In this document: piece by piece, positions 9,906 to 18,069 of the stretch
Position numbering within the stretch: the stretch's first letter is position 1
Layout of the letters: each line of letters begins with the position of its first letter
Assembly: GCF_034343125.1 (NCBI RefSeq)
Contig: NZ_CP139957.1
Coordinates: forward strand, 1,263,001 to 1,327,000
Length of the DNA stretch: 64,000 bases
From: Caldicellulosiruptor danielii
GTDB lineage: Bacteria; Bacillota; Thermoanaerobacteria; Caldicellulosiruptorales; Caldicellulosiruptoraceae
Reading direction: 5' to 3'
Notes under the pieces: generated by a model
What the model was told of the DNA's origin: nothing
What the model saw: only the letters and a program-made list of their open reading frames with translations
Database searches by the model: none
Made by a program: the position numbers and the translations under genes

Positions 9906-10565
9906 TTGGTTGCATTTTCTAAAAGAGAAAAGATTATGATTATAATAATTGTTATTCTCTTAGCACTCAATATATATCAGTATTTTACACATAATAGTTT
10001 TTCAGACAAAAGCTCCGGAGAAGTACTTACCTTTGAGTCACAAGAAGGCAACAATGATATTATAAACAGTGAAAATGAAAGAACAGCTGAGACAAATGTC
10101 CAAGGTTCTCAGCAAAAATATGCTGTCTATGTGTGCGGGAATGTAAAAAATCCAGGAGTTTATGAGCTTTTGCCAGGTAGCAGAATAAACGACGCATTGA
10201 ATATGGCGGGTGGAGCTTTACCTGGAAGTGACCTGAATTCAATTAATCTTGCTGAGAAAATCGCTGATGGGCAAAAGATTTATATTCCAAAGATAGGTGA
10301 AGTGCAGTTGCACAGTAGTTTGTCTTCTTCTACAGGTGGGACGGCACAAAATACTATGTCTGCAGGTGGTGGAAAAATAAACATCAATACTGCCACAAAA
10401 GAGGAGTTGAAAACTCTTGATAGAATTGGTGATAAACTTGCTGAGAGGATAATAGAATATAGACAAAAGCATGGTCCTTTTAAAAGTATTGAAGAGATAA
10501 AAAACGTAAACGGTATTGGTGAGAAGATATTCGAAAGTATCAAGGATTCCATTACAGTGCAATAA
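9906..10565 (+). CDS. comEA: ComEA-like DNA-binding protein (SLBB plus helix-hairpin-helix)
   Basis: ComEA is the membrane-anchored DNA receptor of competence. A single N-terminal helix (about 8-26) is followed by an acidic linker. A SLBB domain comes next, with KYAVYVCGNVKNPGVYEL and INDALNMAGG. A (HhH)2 module follows, with GKININTATKEELKTL and NVNGIGEKIFESIK. The start is TTG behind GAGGGTGA. At 219 aa it is typical. No comEB, comEC or other uptake gene is adjacent, so a role in transformation is inferred from the family only. Confidence 0.9.
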   Translation: MVAFSKREKIMIIIIVILLALNIYQYFTHNSFSDKSSGEVLTFESQEGNNDIINSENERTAETNVQGSQQKYAVYVCGNVKNPGVYELLPGSRINDALNMAGGALPGSDLNSINLAEKIADGQKIYIPKIGEVQLHSSLSSSTGGTAQNTMSAGGGKININTATKEELKTLDRIGDKLAERIIEYRQKHGPFKSIEEIKNVNGIGEKIFESIKDSITVQ

Positions 10566-10570
10566 ATCAA

Positions 10571-10599
10571 TTGACAAAACTCAAATAAAAGTTTATAAT
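10571..10599 (+). promoter_or_regulatory. Consensus housekeeping promoter for yceD-rpmF
   Basis: A perfect TTGACA (10571-10576), 17-nt spacer and perfect TATAAT (10594-10599), placed 31 nt before the yceD start. This is the strongest promoter match I found in the window. Confidence 0.85.
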
Positions 10600-10630
10600 A
10601 CAACCGTTATGATACGAGGTGACTGCAATT

Positions 10631-11152
10631 ATGAGATTAGATGTATCAAAATTAAAAACAAATGGTGATTCTGAAGAATTTGAATTTTGTGAATCTTGGG
10701 AAAAAATTGAGTTTAGAGGTGATATTTTATTTTTTGTTGAGCCTGTCTATTTTTATGGGGTTGCTACAAAGAAAGGAAGTTTAATTGAGGTCAGTGGCAA
10801 TGTAAAAACGAAACTAAAAACTATATGTTACCGATGTACAGATGATGCTTATGTTGAAGTTGATGTTCCTTTTTATGAAGAGTACTCCAACAGAGAAGAT
10901 ACTACAGATGATGAGGTAATTAGGTTTGAAGATGATGTCATTGAATTTGATGATAGCATAGTTGCAACAATTGTTCTGTATCTACCGATGAAATACCTAT
11001 GCAGGGAAGACTGCAAGGGGCTTTGTCCTATGTGTGGGACAAACCTAAATGTGAGCTCATGTTCATGTGAAAAAGATGATATTGATCCAAGACTGAGCAT
11101 TTTAAAAACCATTATCAATAGGCTTGATACAGATGAGAAAAAGGGGGTGTGA
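10631..11152 (+). CDS. yceD: YceD/DUF177 family protein
   Basis: The family is almost always encoded directly upstream of rpmF, as here, and is linked to 23S rRNA or 50S subunit accumulation. The start is ATG at 10631, 9 nt after GAGGTGA; an earlier in-frame start would include the SD. The C-terminal part holds the conserved cysteine clusters CREDCKGLCPMCG and SCSC, suggesting a metal site. Length is 173 aa. The biochemical function is not known; the family assignment is firm. Confidence 0.88.
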   Translation: MRLDVSKLKTNGDSEEFEFCESWEKIEFRGDILFFVEPVYFYGVATKKGSLIEVSGNVKTKLKTICYRCTDDAYVEVDVPFYEEYSNREDTTDDEVIRFEDDVIEFDDSIVATIVLYLPMKYLCREDCKGLCPMCGTNLNVSSCSCEKDDIDPRLSILKTIINRLDTDEKKGV

Positions 11153-11158
11153 AAGGAA

Positions 11159-11335
11159 ATGGCACAACCAAAAAGAAGATGGTCAAAACAAAGAACACAT
11201 AAACATAGAGCAAATTGGAAATTAGAAATTCCGAATCTTACAGAGTGTCCACAGTGTCATGAGATGAAACTTCCTCACAGGGTATGTCCAAATTGCGGGT
11301 ATTATAGAAATAGAAAAGTTGTAAACCAAGACTAA
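11159..11335 (+). CDS. rpmF: 50S ribosomal protein L32
   Basis: A small gene of 58 codons opening MAQPKRRWSKQRTHKHR, the L32 N-terminus, with a zinc ribbon of two CxxC pairs (CPQC near 30-33 and CPNC near 43-46). This is the zinc-binding form of L32, which in zinc-limited Firmicutes may be swapped for a cysteine-free paralogue. AAAGGAAAT precedes the start. It is cotranscribed with yceD from the consensus promoter and followed by a terminator. Confidence 0.97.
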   Translation: MAQPKRRWSKQRTHKHRANWKLEIPNLTECPQCHEMKLPHRVCPNCGYYRNRKVVNQD

Positions 11336-11336
11336 C

Positions 11337-11375
11337 AAAATAGCCCTGATTTATTTTCAGGGCTATTTTACTTTG
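11337..11375 (+). terminator. Terminator after rpmF
   Basis: A 13-bp stem, AAAATAGCCCTGA with TCAGGGCTATTTT (11337-11349 and 11357-11369), a 7-nt loop and a T-rich end. Confidence 0.85.
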
Positions 11376-11440
11376 AGTACATAAAAGGTATTTCAATTGT
11401 AATAAAAAAGTGATAAATTAATAGAAAAGGGTGATAAAAA

Positions 11441-12040
11441 CTGATCAAAAGAAAAATAAGGAAGATTATAGGAATCAGACGAAAATTAGTTGAACCAAGG
11501 AAAAAGTTATATCTTGATATACTGGCATACAGAAACCTAAAAAAATTTCTTTCAACCCTTGAGTTTCAAACCGTTTTTACTTATATGAGTCTTCCATATG
11601 AAGTTGATACCAAAAGAATTATTGAATATCTTATCAAAAAAAATAAAAAGCTCTGTATACCTAAGGTTGTAAATAATGTAGAAATGGTAGCATGTGAGTA
11701 CAAAAGAGAGGAAAAATTTCACAGAAATAAGTTGGGCATCTTAGAGCCGTCAAGCGCGCAGCAAGTACCTCCATCACAAATAGATGTCTGTATTGTACCC
11801 ATTGTTGCATTTGACAAGGATTTAAACAGAGTGGGATTTGGCAAAGGATACTATGATAGATTTTTGAAAGATGTAAGCCCATATTGTATAAAAGTTGGGG
11901 TTGCTTACCACTTTCAGAAGGTAAAAAGAATCAAAACAGAGGAACATGACGTAAAGCTTGATGTAATTGTGACTGACAGGCTTATCTTATTGCAAAAAAA
12001 TGAATATAGGGGAGAATATGATGAGAAGAATACTACTTAA
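11441..12040 (+). CDS. 5-formyltetrahydrofolate cyclo-ligase, probably starting at CTG
   Basis: Converts 5-formyl-THF to 5,10-methenyl-THF with ATP. The C-terminal substrate and ATP site GFGKGYYDRFL is present, as is PIVAFDKDLNRVGFG. The first ATG (11585) lies in the middle of the conserved TYMSLPYEVDT segment and would delete about 48 residues. Upstream the frame encodes the basic helix IKRKIRKIIGIRRKL typical of the family and runs back to a TAA at 11435. The only plausible start in that interval is CTG 11441, 7 nt after AAAAGGGTG. This gives 199 aa, close to the usual length. Confidence 0.9.
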   Translation: MIKRKIRKIIGIRRKLVEPRKKLYLDILAYRNLKKFLSTLEFQTVFTYMSLPYEVDTKRIIEYLIKKNKKLCIPKVVNNVEMVACEYKREEKFHRNKLGILEPSSAQQVPPSQIDVCIVPIVAFDKDLNRVGFGKGYYDRFLKDVSPYCIKVGVAYHFQKVKRIKTEEHDVKLDVIVTDRLILLQKNEYRGEYDEKNTT

Positions 12041-13091
12041 AAATGCAAAAGAAGGTATGGTGCTTGCACGGGATATATACAGTGAGGATGGAAAGGTATT
12101 AATTGCAAGTGGTCAGAAACTCACAAATAGTGTGATAAAAAGGTTAAAGGAATTTGGAGTTTATGACATTTACATTGTAGACGACAATACCGAGATTTAC
12201 ATAGAGGATGTTATAACTAAAGAGATAAAAGAAGAAGCGTTTGAGATTGTAAATGGTGTTTTTTCGTCAAAATATATAAATACACAAGAGATTACTCCGG
12301 AAATAAAGGAGCTTGTTAGCAAAATAATTTCTTCTCTTTTGAGCCAAAAAGAGGTTATCTTAAACCTGTGTGATATACGTACAGTTGGTAATTACACACT
12401 TTTTCATTCACTCAACACAACAGTCTTTTCAATTCTGATTGGGATTAAGCTGGGATATGATTTAGATAAACTCATGGTACTTGGTATGGGCACATTACTT
12501 CATGATATTGGTAAGATAAAAATTCCCAGAAATATTTTAAGCAAGAAAGGACCTCTTCAGGAAAAAGAATATGAAATAATAAAGATGCACACAATTGTTG
12601 GATATGATATCTTGAGCTCTGAGTACAAATTTGAACAGAATGTTGCAGAGATTGCGCTTTTCCATCACGAAAGATTAGATGGAAGTGGTTATCCTTTTGG
12701 CAAAACCAGAGATGAAATTCCGCAAATGGCCAAAATTGTAGCTGTGGCAGATGTGTTTGACGCTTTAGTTAGTGACAGAGAATTTAGAAAGAGATTAAAA
12801 CCTCACATGGCAATTGAATATCTGCTAAATTCATGTTCAACACATTTTGATAGTTATATAGTTTCCAAGTTTGTTACATTTATTTCTCTTTTTCAAATTG
12901 GAACGCCGGTTGTACTAAATACTCAAGAAAAAGGAATAGTTGTGCATAACAATCCCAAGTTTCCATCAAGACCAATTGTTAGAATATTTTATGACAGTGA
13001 AGGTAAAAAGCTTGCGTTTCGCAAGGATATAGATTTGGCCTTGAATTTCCACTATTATATAGTTGATGTATTGGATGACTTAGAGATATAA
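12021..13091 (+). CDS. HD-GYP domain protein, putative cyclic-di-GMP phosphodiesterase
   Basis: HD-GYP proteins hydrolyse cyclic di-GMP. Visible motifs are LLHDIGK at about 160-166 and HHERLDGSGYP from about residue 215, the full HD-GYP signature. The N-terminal 100 residues are a DUF3391-like segment, and the C-terminus may be a small beta domain. There is no membrane helix, so the protein is likely cytosolic. I chose the second ATG of ATGATG (12021), 6 nt after GGGGAG. The gene overlaps the end of the cyclo-ligase gene, so the two are probably coupled. Its target process is unknown. Confidence 0.88.
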   Translation: MRRILLKNAKEGMVLARDIYSEDGKVLIASGQKLTNSVIKRLKEFGVYDIYIVDDNTEIYIEDVITKEIKEEAFEIVNGVFSSKYINTQEITPEIKELVSKIISSLLSQKEVILNLCDIRTVGNYTLFHSLNTTVFSILIGIKLGYDLDKLMVLGMGTLLHDIGKIKIPRNILSKKGPLQEKEYEIIKMHTIVGYDILSSEYKFEQNVAEIALFHHERLDGSGYPFGKTRDEIPQMAKIVAVADVFDALVSDREFRKRLKPHMAIEYLLNSCSTHFDSYIVSKFVTFISLFQIGTPVVLNTQEKGIVVHNNPKFPSRPIVRIFYDSEGKKLAFRKDIDLALNFHYYIVDVLDDLEI

Positions 13092-13122
13092 AACCAGCAA
13101 AAAAGAAGGGTGCAAAAAAGAA

Positions 13123-16100
13123 ATGAGTTTTGTTCATCTTCACCTTCATACTGAATATAGTTTGTTGGACGGGGCTTGTAGGATAGATAGACTTTTTGAA
13201 AGAGTAAAAGATCTAAATATGAATGCTGTGGCAATAACTGACCACGGAGCAATGTATGGTGTTATAGATTTTTATAAAGCTGCTAAGGAAAATGGTATCA
13301 AACCTATAATTGGATGTGAGGTATATTTAGCTCCACGGACTCGCTTTGATAAAGAACCAAATATCGATAATGATATTCACCACCTTGTCCTTCTTGCTAT
13401 GGACAATGAAGGATACAAAAATCTTTCCAAGATAGTTTCAATTGGATTTATTGAAGGATTTTATTATAAACCAAGGGTTGACAGAGAAGTTTTGAGCAAG
13501 TATTCAAAAGGACTTATAGCTCTTACAAGTTGTCTTGCAGGGGAGGTTCCCAAGCTAATTTTGAGGGAGCAAAAGGAAAAACTGTATGATACAATTAGTT
13601 TTTACAAAGAGGTGTTTGGAGAGAACTTTTACTTTGAACTTCAATATCATTACATTGATGAGCAAAGGTTTGTAAATAATGAACTTATGAGGCTATCCAA
13701 AAAATATCAAATCCCACTGGTGGCAACAAATGATGTTCATTATTTGAAGAAAGAAGATAGAAACCTTCATGATATATTACTTTGCATTCAAACAGGAAAA
13801 ACTATAAGTGACTCTAACCGCATGGAGTTTCCAACTGATGAATTTTATCTCAAATCACCCGAAGAGATGCAACAACTTTTTGGTTACATTCCGGAAGCAC
13901 TGAAAAATACATTGGAGATTGCTGAAAAATGCAATGTTGAGTTTGAGTTTGGTAAGATTAACCTTCCGAAATTTCAACTGCCAGAAGGCAAAAATGACAC
14001 ATTTGAATACCTTAAAGAGTTAGCTTTAGAAGGATTTGTGAAAAGATATCCAAAAGACGACAAAACTGCATATGACAGGCTTATGATGGAGCTTCAAGTG
14101 ATAAAAGATATGGGATTTGTCGAATATTTTTTGATAGTTCAGGACTTTATAAACTATGCTAAACAAAACAACATAATGGTAGGTCCTGGTAGAGGTTCTG
14201 CAGCTGGGAGTATTGTTGCATACTGTTTGGGTATTACAAATGTTGACCCAATAAAGTATGACCTTCTTTTTGAGAGATTTTTAAATCCAGAAAGAATCTC
14301 TATGCCTGACATAGATATTGACTTTTGTTATCAAAGAAGACAAGAGGTGATTGACTATGTCACTCGCAAATATGGAGAAGATAGAGTAAGTCAGATAATA
14401 ACATTTGGAACAATGGCAGCAAGAGCTTCAATCAGAGATGTTGGAAGGGTTCTGGGAATTCCATATTCTCAGGTGGACGAAATTGCGAAGATGATTCCGT
14501 TTTCTCCTGGGATGACTATTGACAAGGCACTTGAGATAAACCATGAGCTTAAAAAGATCTATGAACAAAATGATACAGTAAGAAAAATAATTGACACAGC
14601 AAGAAATCTTGAAGGTATGCCAAGACATGCATCTGTTCATGCTGCTGGTGTTGTGATTTCAAGCTGTCCAATTACAGATTTAGTGCCGTTGGCAAGGACT
14701 GATGATGCTATTGTTACTCAGTTTCCAATGACAACTTTAGAAGAACTTGGGCTTTTGAAAATGGATTTTCTTGGTTTGAGAACACTGACTGTCATTCAAA
14801 ATACGTTGGAGCTTGTGAAGAAAAATAGAGGCATAGAGGTTGATTTAGATAGGATAGACTATAATGACAAAAATGTTTACGAGTTTATATCAGAAGGAAG
14901 CACAAATGGTGTATTCCAGCTTGAAAGCAGTGGAATGAAACAGTTTATGAAAGAGCTAAAACCTGAAAACTTGGAGGATATTATTGCAGGAATATCTTTA
15001 TTTAGACCTGGACCAATGGACCAGATTCCAGTTTATATCCAGAATAAGAATAACAGAGAGAAAATTGAATACCTCCATCCCAGCCTTGAACCAATTTTAA
15101 ATGTCACCTATGGATGTATTGTGTATCAAGAACAAGTTATGCAAATTTTCAGAACACTTGCTGGGTATTCGCTTGGGAGAGCTGATCTTGTGAGAAGAGC
15201 AATGGCCAAGAAAAAAGCCGACATTTTGATGGAAGAAAGGGATAGGTTTATTGAAGGAGCTATGGCAAATGGAATAAATAAAGAAACAGCTGAAAAGATT
15301 TTTGCCATTATAGAAGATTTTGCAAGCTATGCATTTAACAAATCACATGCTGCTGCATATGCTATATTAGCATATCAGACTGCGTATTTGAAAAAGTATT
15401 ATACCATAGAGTTTATGACAAGCTTAATTACAAGTGTTATGAATTCGAATGAGAAGGTTGGAATGTATATTGAAGAGTGCAGAAAATTTGGAATATCTAT
15501 TTTGCCGCCCGATATAAACAAAAGTAGTTATGACTTCACAATCGAAGGAAATAGTATAAGATTTGGACTAAGAGCTATAAAAAGCTTGGGAGAGAACGTC
15601 ATTTCCCACATCTTAAAAGAGAGAGAGGAAAAAGGTGAATTTAAGGATTTGTATGATTTTATAATGAGAGTTGACACAAATACTGTAAACAAAAGAATTA
15701 TTGATAATTTGATACGTTCGGGTGCATTTGACTTTACAGGTATCAACAGAAATTCGCTTTTAGCCTCAGTAGAAGATATTCTTGTGCTAAAACAAGCTAA
15801 AAAGAAGAATGCAAATCAGTTTAGTTTTTTTGAGATATCCGGCAACGAAAATGAAAGTTTTGAGTACAAAAATGTGCCTCAACCAACTGCTCAGCAGCTT
15901 TTGAAAATGGAAAAGGATACTATTGGAATATATATAAGCAGTCATCCACTTGAAAGGTACACAGAGGAAATTTCAAAATACAATATAACTCCTCTTTCTG
16001 AGATATCTACTATGTCCGAAGAAGATGAATACAAGTTTGAGCAAATACTTGTGTGCGGGATATTAAAAGAGGTAAAAGTAAAAATTACAAAAAACAATCA

Positions 16101-16545
16101 GACAATGGCATTTGCAAAGTTAGAAGATTTGACAGATTCGGTTGAGGTGTTGTTTTTCCCGGGCGTTTATGAAAAATATTCTCATCTAATAAAAGAAGAT
16201 ATGATTATATTAATTGAGGCAAAGGCAACTTTCAGAGAGGACGAGGGAGTAAAAGTTATTGCACAAAAAGTAGATAGGCTTGCCAGCGATAAATCTGAAG
16301 AAACTCAAAAAAACATAGAAAAAGCCATTGCAATAAGGGTAAGTGATGATACAATATTAAAGTCAAAAAAATTCTTAGCATTTGTAAAGTTTTTTGCAGG
16401 AAAGTCAAAAATAGTTCTTTATTATAACCAAAAAAGGCTAATTTCCAAGTCAAACTTGTGTATAGAAATAAATCCTACAGTAATTGAACAGCTCAAAGAG
16501 TGGTTTGGCGAGGAAAATGTTTGGATAGAAGATATAGATTCTTGA
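13123..16545 (+). CDS. dnaE: DNA polymerase III subunit alpha (DnaE type)
   Basis: A replicative DNA polymerase. The N-terminal PHP domain begins FVHLHLHTEYSLLDGA. The polymerase active site has GPGRGSAAGSIVAYCLG followed by the catalytic aspartates in MPDIDIDF (about 394-401). A C-terminal OB fold follows (about 970-1050), with CGILKEVKVKITKNNQTMA. At 1140 aa it matches DnaE1 enzymes and lacks the internal 3'-5' exonuclease of PolC. SD is GGGTGCAAAAAAG. A promoter for mtrB follows at once. Confidence 0.97.
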   Translation: MSFVHLHLHTEYSLLDGACRIDRLFERVKDLNMNAVAITDHGAMYGVIDFYKAAKENGIKPIIGCEVYLAPRTRFDKEPNIDNDIHHLVLLAMDNEGYKNLSKIVSIGFIEGFYYKPRVDREVLSKYSKGLIALTSCLAGEVPKLILREQKEKLYDTISFYKEVFGENFYFELQYHYIDEQRFVNNELMRLSKKYQIPLVATNDVHYLKKEDRNLHDILLCIQTGKTISDSNRMEFPTDEFYLKSPEEMQQLFGYIPEALKNTLEIAEKCNVEFEFGKINLPKFQLPEGKNDTFEYLKELALEGFVKRYPKDDKTAYDRLMMELQVIKDMGFVEYFLIVQDFINYAKQNNIMVGPGRGSAAGSIVAYCLGITNVDPIKYDLLFERFLNPERISMPDIDIDFCYQRRQEVIDYVTRKYGEDRVSQIITFGTMAARASIRDVGRVLGIPYSQVDEIAKMIPFSPGMTIDKALEINHELKKIYEQNDTVRKIIDTARNLEGMPRHASVHAAGVVISSCPITDLVPLARTDDAIVTQFPMTTLEELGLLKMDFLGLRTLTVIQNTLELVKKNRGIEVDLDRIDYNDKNVYEFISEGSTNGVFQLESSGMKQFMKELKPENLEDIIAGISLFRPGPMDQIPVYIQNKNNREKIEYLHPSLEPILNVTYGCIVYQEQVMQIFRTLAGYSLGRADLVRRAMAKKKADILMEERDRFIEGAMANGINKETAEKIFAIIEDFASYAFNKSHAAAYAILAYQTAYLKKYYTIEFMTSLITSVMNSNEKVGMYIEECRKFGISILPPDINKSSYDFTIEGNSIRFGLRAIKSLGENVISHILKEREEKGEFKDLYDFIMRVDTNTVNKRIIDNLIRSGAFDFTGINRNSLLASVEDILVLKQAKKKNANQFSFFEISGNENESFEYKNVPQPTAQQLLKMEKDTIGIYISSHPLERYTEEISKYNITPLSEISTMSEEDEYKFEQILVCGILKEVKVKITKNNQTMAFAKLEDLTDSVEVLFFPGVYEKYSHLIKEDMIILIEAKATFREDEGVKVIAQKVDRLASDKSEETQKNIEKAIAIRVSDDTILKSKKFLAFVKFFAGKSKIVLYYNQKRLISKSNLCIEINPTVIEQLKEWFGEENVWIEDIDS

Positions 16546-16568
16546 TTTTTAGGCCGTTTTGTTATAAT
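16542..16568 (+). promoter_or_regulatory. Putative promoter for the mtrB-pfkA-pyk group
   Basis: TTGATT (16542-16547), a short 15-nt spacer and TATAAT (16563-16568), beginning at the dnaE stop. The -10 is perfect; the spacing is suboptimal. Confidence 0.5.
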
Positions 16569-16593
16569 ATTTGAAAAGAGGTGAGATTGAGAT

Positions 16594-16842
16594 ATGGAAA
16601 ATGAAAATGTATACGAATACAAAAATGGTGACTATATAGTAGTCAAGGCACTTGAAAACGGAGTAAATGTGATAGGGCTGACAAGAGGCAAGGACACAAA
16701 ACTTCATCACACAGAAAAACTTGATAGTGGTGAAGTTTTACTTGCTCAATTTACTGAAGTTACGTCGGCAATTAAGGTAAGAGGTAGGGCAGAGATCTAT
16801 ACAAAATTTGGGCTTATTGTTTCAGAGTCCCAGAATAAATGA
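16594..16842 (+). CDS. mtrB: TRAP, tryptophan-activated RNA-binding attenuation protein
   Basis: An 82-aa protein that aligns almost without gaps with Bacillus [29 protein letters not shown] and [18 protein letters not shown] forms an 11-subunit ring that binds GAG/UAG repeats in trp leader RNAs when loaded with tryptophan. The RNA-contact residues equivalent to Bacillus K37, K56 and R58 are K42, K61 and R63. The tryptophan-contact residues Q47, T49 and S53 correspond to Q52, T54 and S58. SD is AAGAGGTGAG. No trp gene or anti-TRAP gene is in the window, so its target is elsewhere. Confidence 0.93.
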   Translation: MENENVYEYKNGDYIVVKALENGVNVIGLTRGKDTKLHHTEKLDSGEVLLAQFTEVTSAIKVRGRAEIYTKFGLIVSESQNK

Positions 16843-16861
16843 AAGTGTAGAAGGTGTTTTT

Positions 16862-17053
16862 ATGTGGGAAGTTGTATATATAACCTCCAATAGTGAAATT
16901 GCCAACAGAATCAAAGAGGAGCTTGAGAAGGTAGGGATTCTTGCAAAAGTCAAATCTATTTCTCAGGAAGGCAAAGAAGGTTATTTTGAAATAATAGTGC
17001 CAGAAACAGAGGTCAATGAAGCACACAACATAATAATCGAAAAAGGCTTTTAA
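16862..17053 (+). CDS. Small conserved protein, DUF2007-like
   Basis: A 63-aa protein with an alpha/beta pattern: MWEVVYITSNSEIANRIKEE, then a glycine-containing turn and an EIIVPETEVNEAHNII segment. The shape resembles DUF2007/putative signal-transducing domains, which have a ferredoxin-like fold. I chose the ATG at 16862 behind GAAGGTG. It lies between mtrB and pfkA with 27 nt to pfkA. I recall similar small proteins before pfkA in thermophilic Clostridia. No function can be assigned. Confidence 0.7.
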   Translation: MWEVVYITSNSEIANRIKEELEKVGILAKVKSISQEGKEGYFEIIVPETEVNEAHNIIIEKGF

Positions 17054-17079
17054 ACTAAAAAGAAAGGGGTACAAAATAT

Positions 17080-18048
17080 ATGCCAGAAGTGAGAACTATT
17101 GGTGTCTTGACAAGTGGTGGAGATGCACCAGGAATGAACGCCGCTATACGTGCTGTTGTGAGAACTGGTATATACTATGGGTTTAGAGTAATGGGAATAA
17201 GACGCGGGTATAATGGGCTTATTGAAGGCGACATTTTTGAGATGAACTTAAGGTCTGTTTCAGATATAATCCAGCGTGGTGGAACAATACTTTTGACTGC
17301 AAGGTCTCCTGAGTTTATGACAGAAAATGGGCTCAAAAAAGCTGCTTCAATGTGCAAAATCTTTAAGATTGATGCTCTTGTTGTAATTGGCGGAGATGGG
17401 TCTTTCAGAGGAGCAAGAGACTTGAGTAAGTTTGGTATAAATGTTGTTGGAATTCCAGGAACCATCGATAATGATATTGCATGTACAGATTACACCATAG
17501 GGTTTGACACAGCATTGAATACTGTACAAGATGCAATAAACAAGATAAGAGACACAGCAACCTCTCATGAAAGAGTTAGCATCCTTGAAGTAATGGGACG
17601 GCATGCAGGGTATATTGCCCTTTATAGTGGTATTGCAGGTGGTGCTGAGTCAATTGTGATTCCCGAAAAAGGTCTTGACAAGGATGAGATAATCAGAAGA
17701 ATAATTGACGGCAAAAACAAAGGAAAGCTTCATAACTTGATTATATTGGCTGAGGGAATTGGTGGAGCAACAGAGCTTGCAAAGGAGATTGAAGAAGCAA
17801 CAGGAATAGAGACAAGAGCCACCATTCTTGGGTATATCCAGAGAGGTGGTTCACCAACTGCATATGACAGAGTGGTTGCAAGTTTGATGGGGGCAAAAGC
17901 TGTTGAGGTTATCAAGGAAGGTAAGCAGAACAGGATAATTGCAATGAAGGATGGTAAGATTGTTGATTATGATATTGACGAAGCACTTTCTATGCAAAAG
18001 ACAATTGATGAATACATGTACAACTTAGCTACTATTCTTTCTTTATAA
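17080..18048 (+). CDS. pfkA: ATP-dependent 6-phosphofructokinase
   Basis: Phosphorylates fructose 6-phosphate, the committed step of glycolysis. Motifs: [17 protein letters not shown] (ATP site), [17 protein letters not shown] with the catalytic aspartate, [12 protein letters not shown] and [14 protein letters not shown]. The glycine in GGDGS indicates ATP rather than pyrophosphate as donor. Length is 322 aa, standard for bacterial PfkA. The start is ATG behind AAAGGGG. It is 21 nt upstream of pyk, the classic pfkA-pyk pair. Confidence 0.97.
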   Translation: MPEVRTIGVLTSGGDAPGMNAAIRAVVRTGIYYGFRVMGIRRGYNGLIEGDIFEMNLRSVSDIIQRGGTILLTARSPEFMTENGLKKAASMCKIFKIDALVVIGGDGSFRGARDLSKFGINVVGIPGTIDNDIACTDYTIGFDTALNTVQDAINKIRDTATSHERVSILEVMGRHAGYIALYSGIAGGAESIVIPEKGLDKDEIIRRIIDGKNKGKLHNLIILAEGIGGATELAKEIEEATGIETRATILGYIQRGGSPTAYDRVVASLMGAKAVEVIKEGKQNRIIAMKDGKIVDYDIDEALSMQKTIDEYMYNLATILSL

Positions 18049-18069
18049 CCTTTTGTGGAGGGTTTGAGT

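Noticed and set aside
10002-10100. Competence locus around comEA
   Set aside because: No comEB, comEC, comF or pilus gene is adjacent; only the single comEA-like gene is supported.
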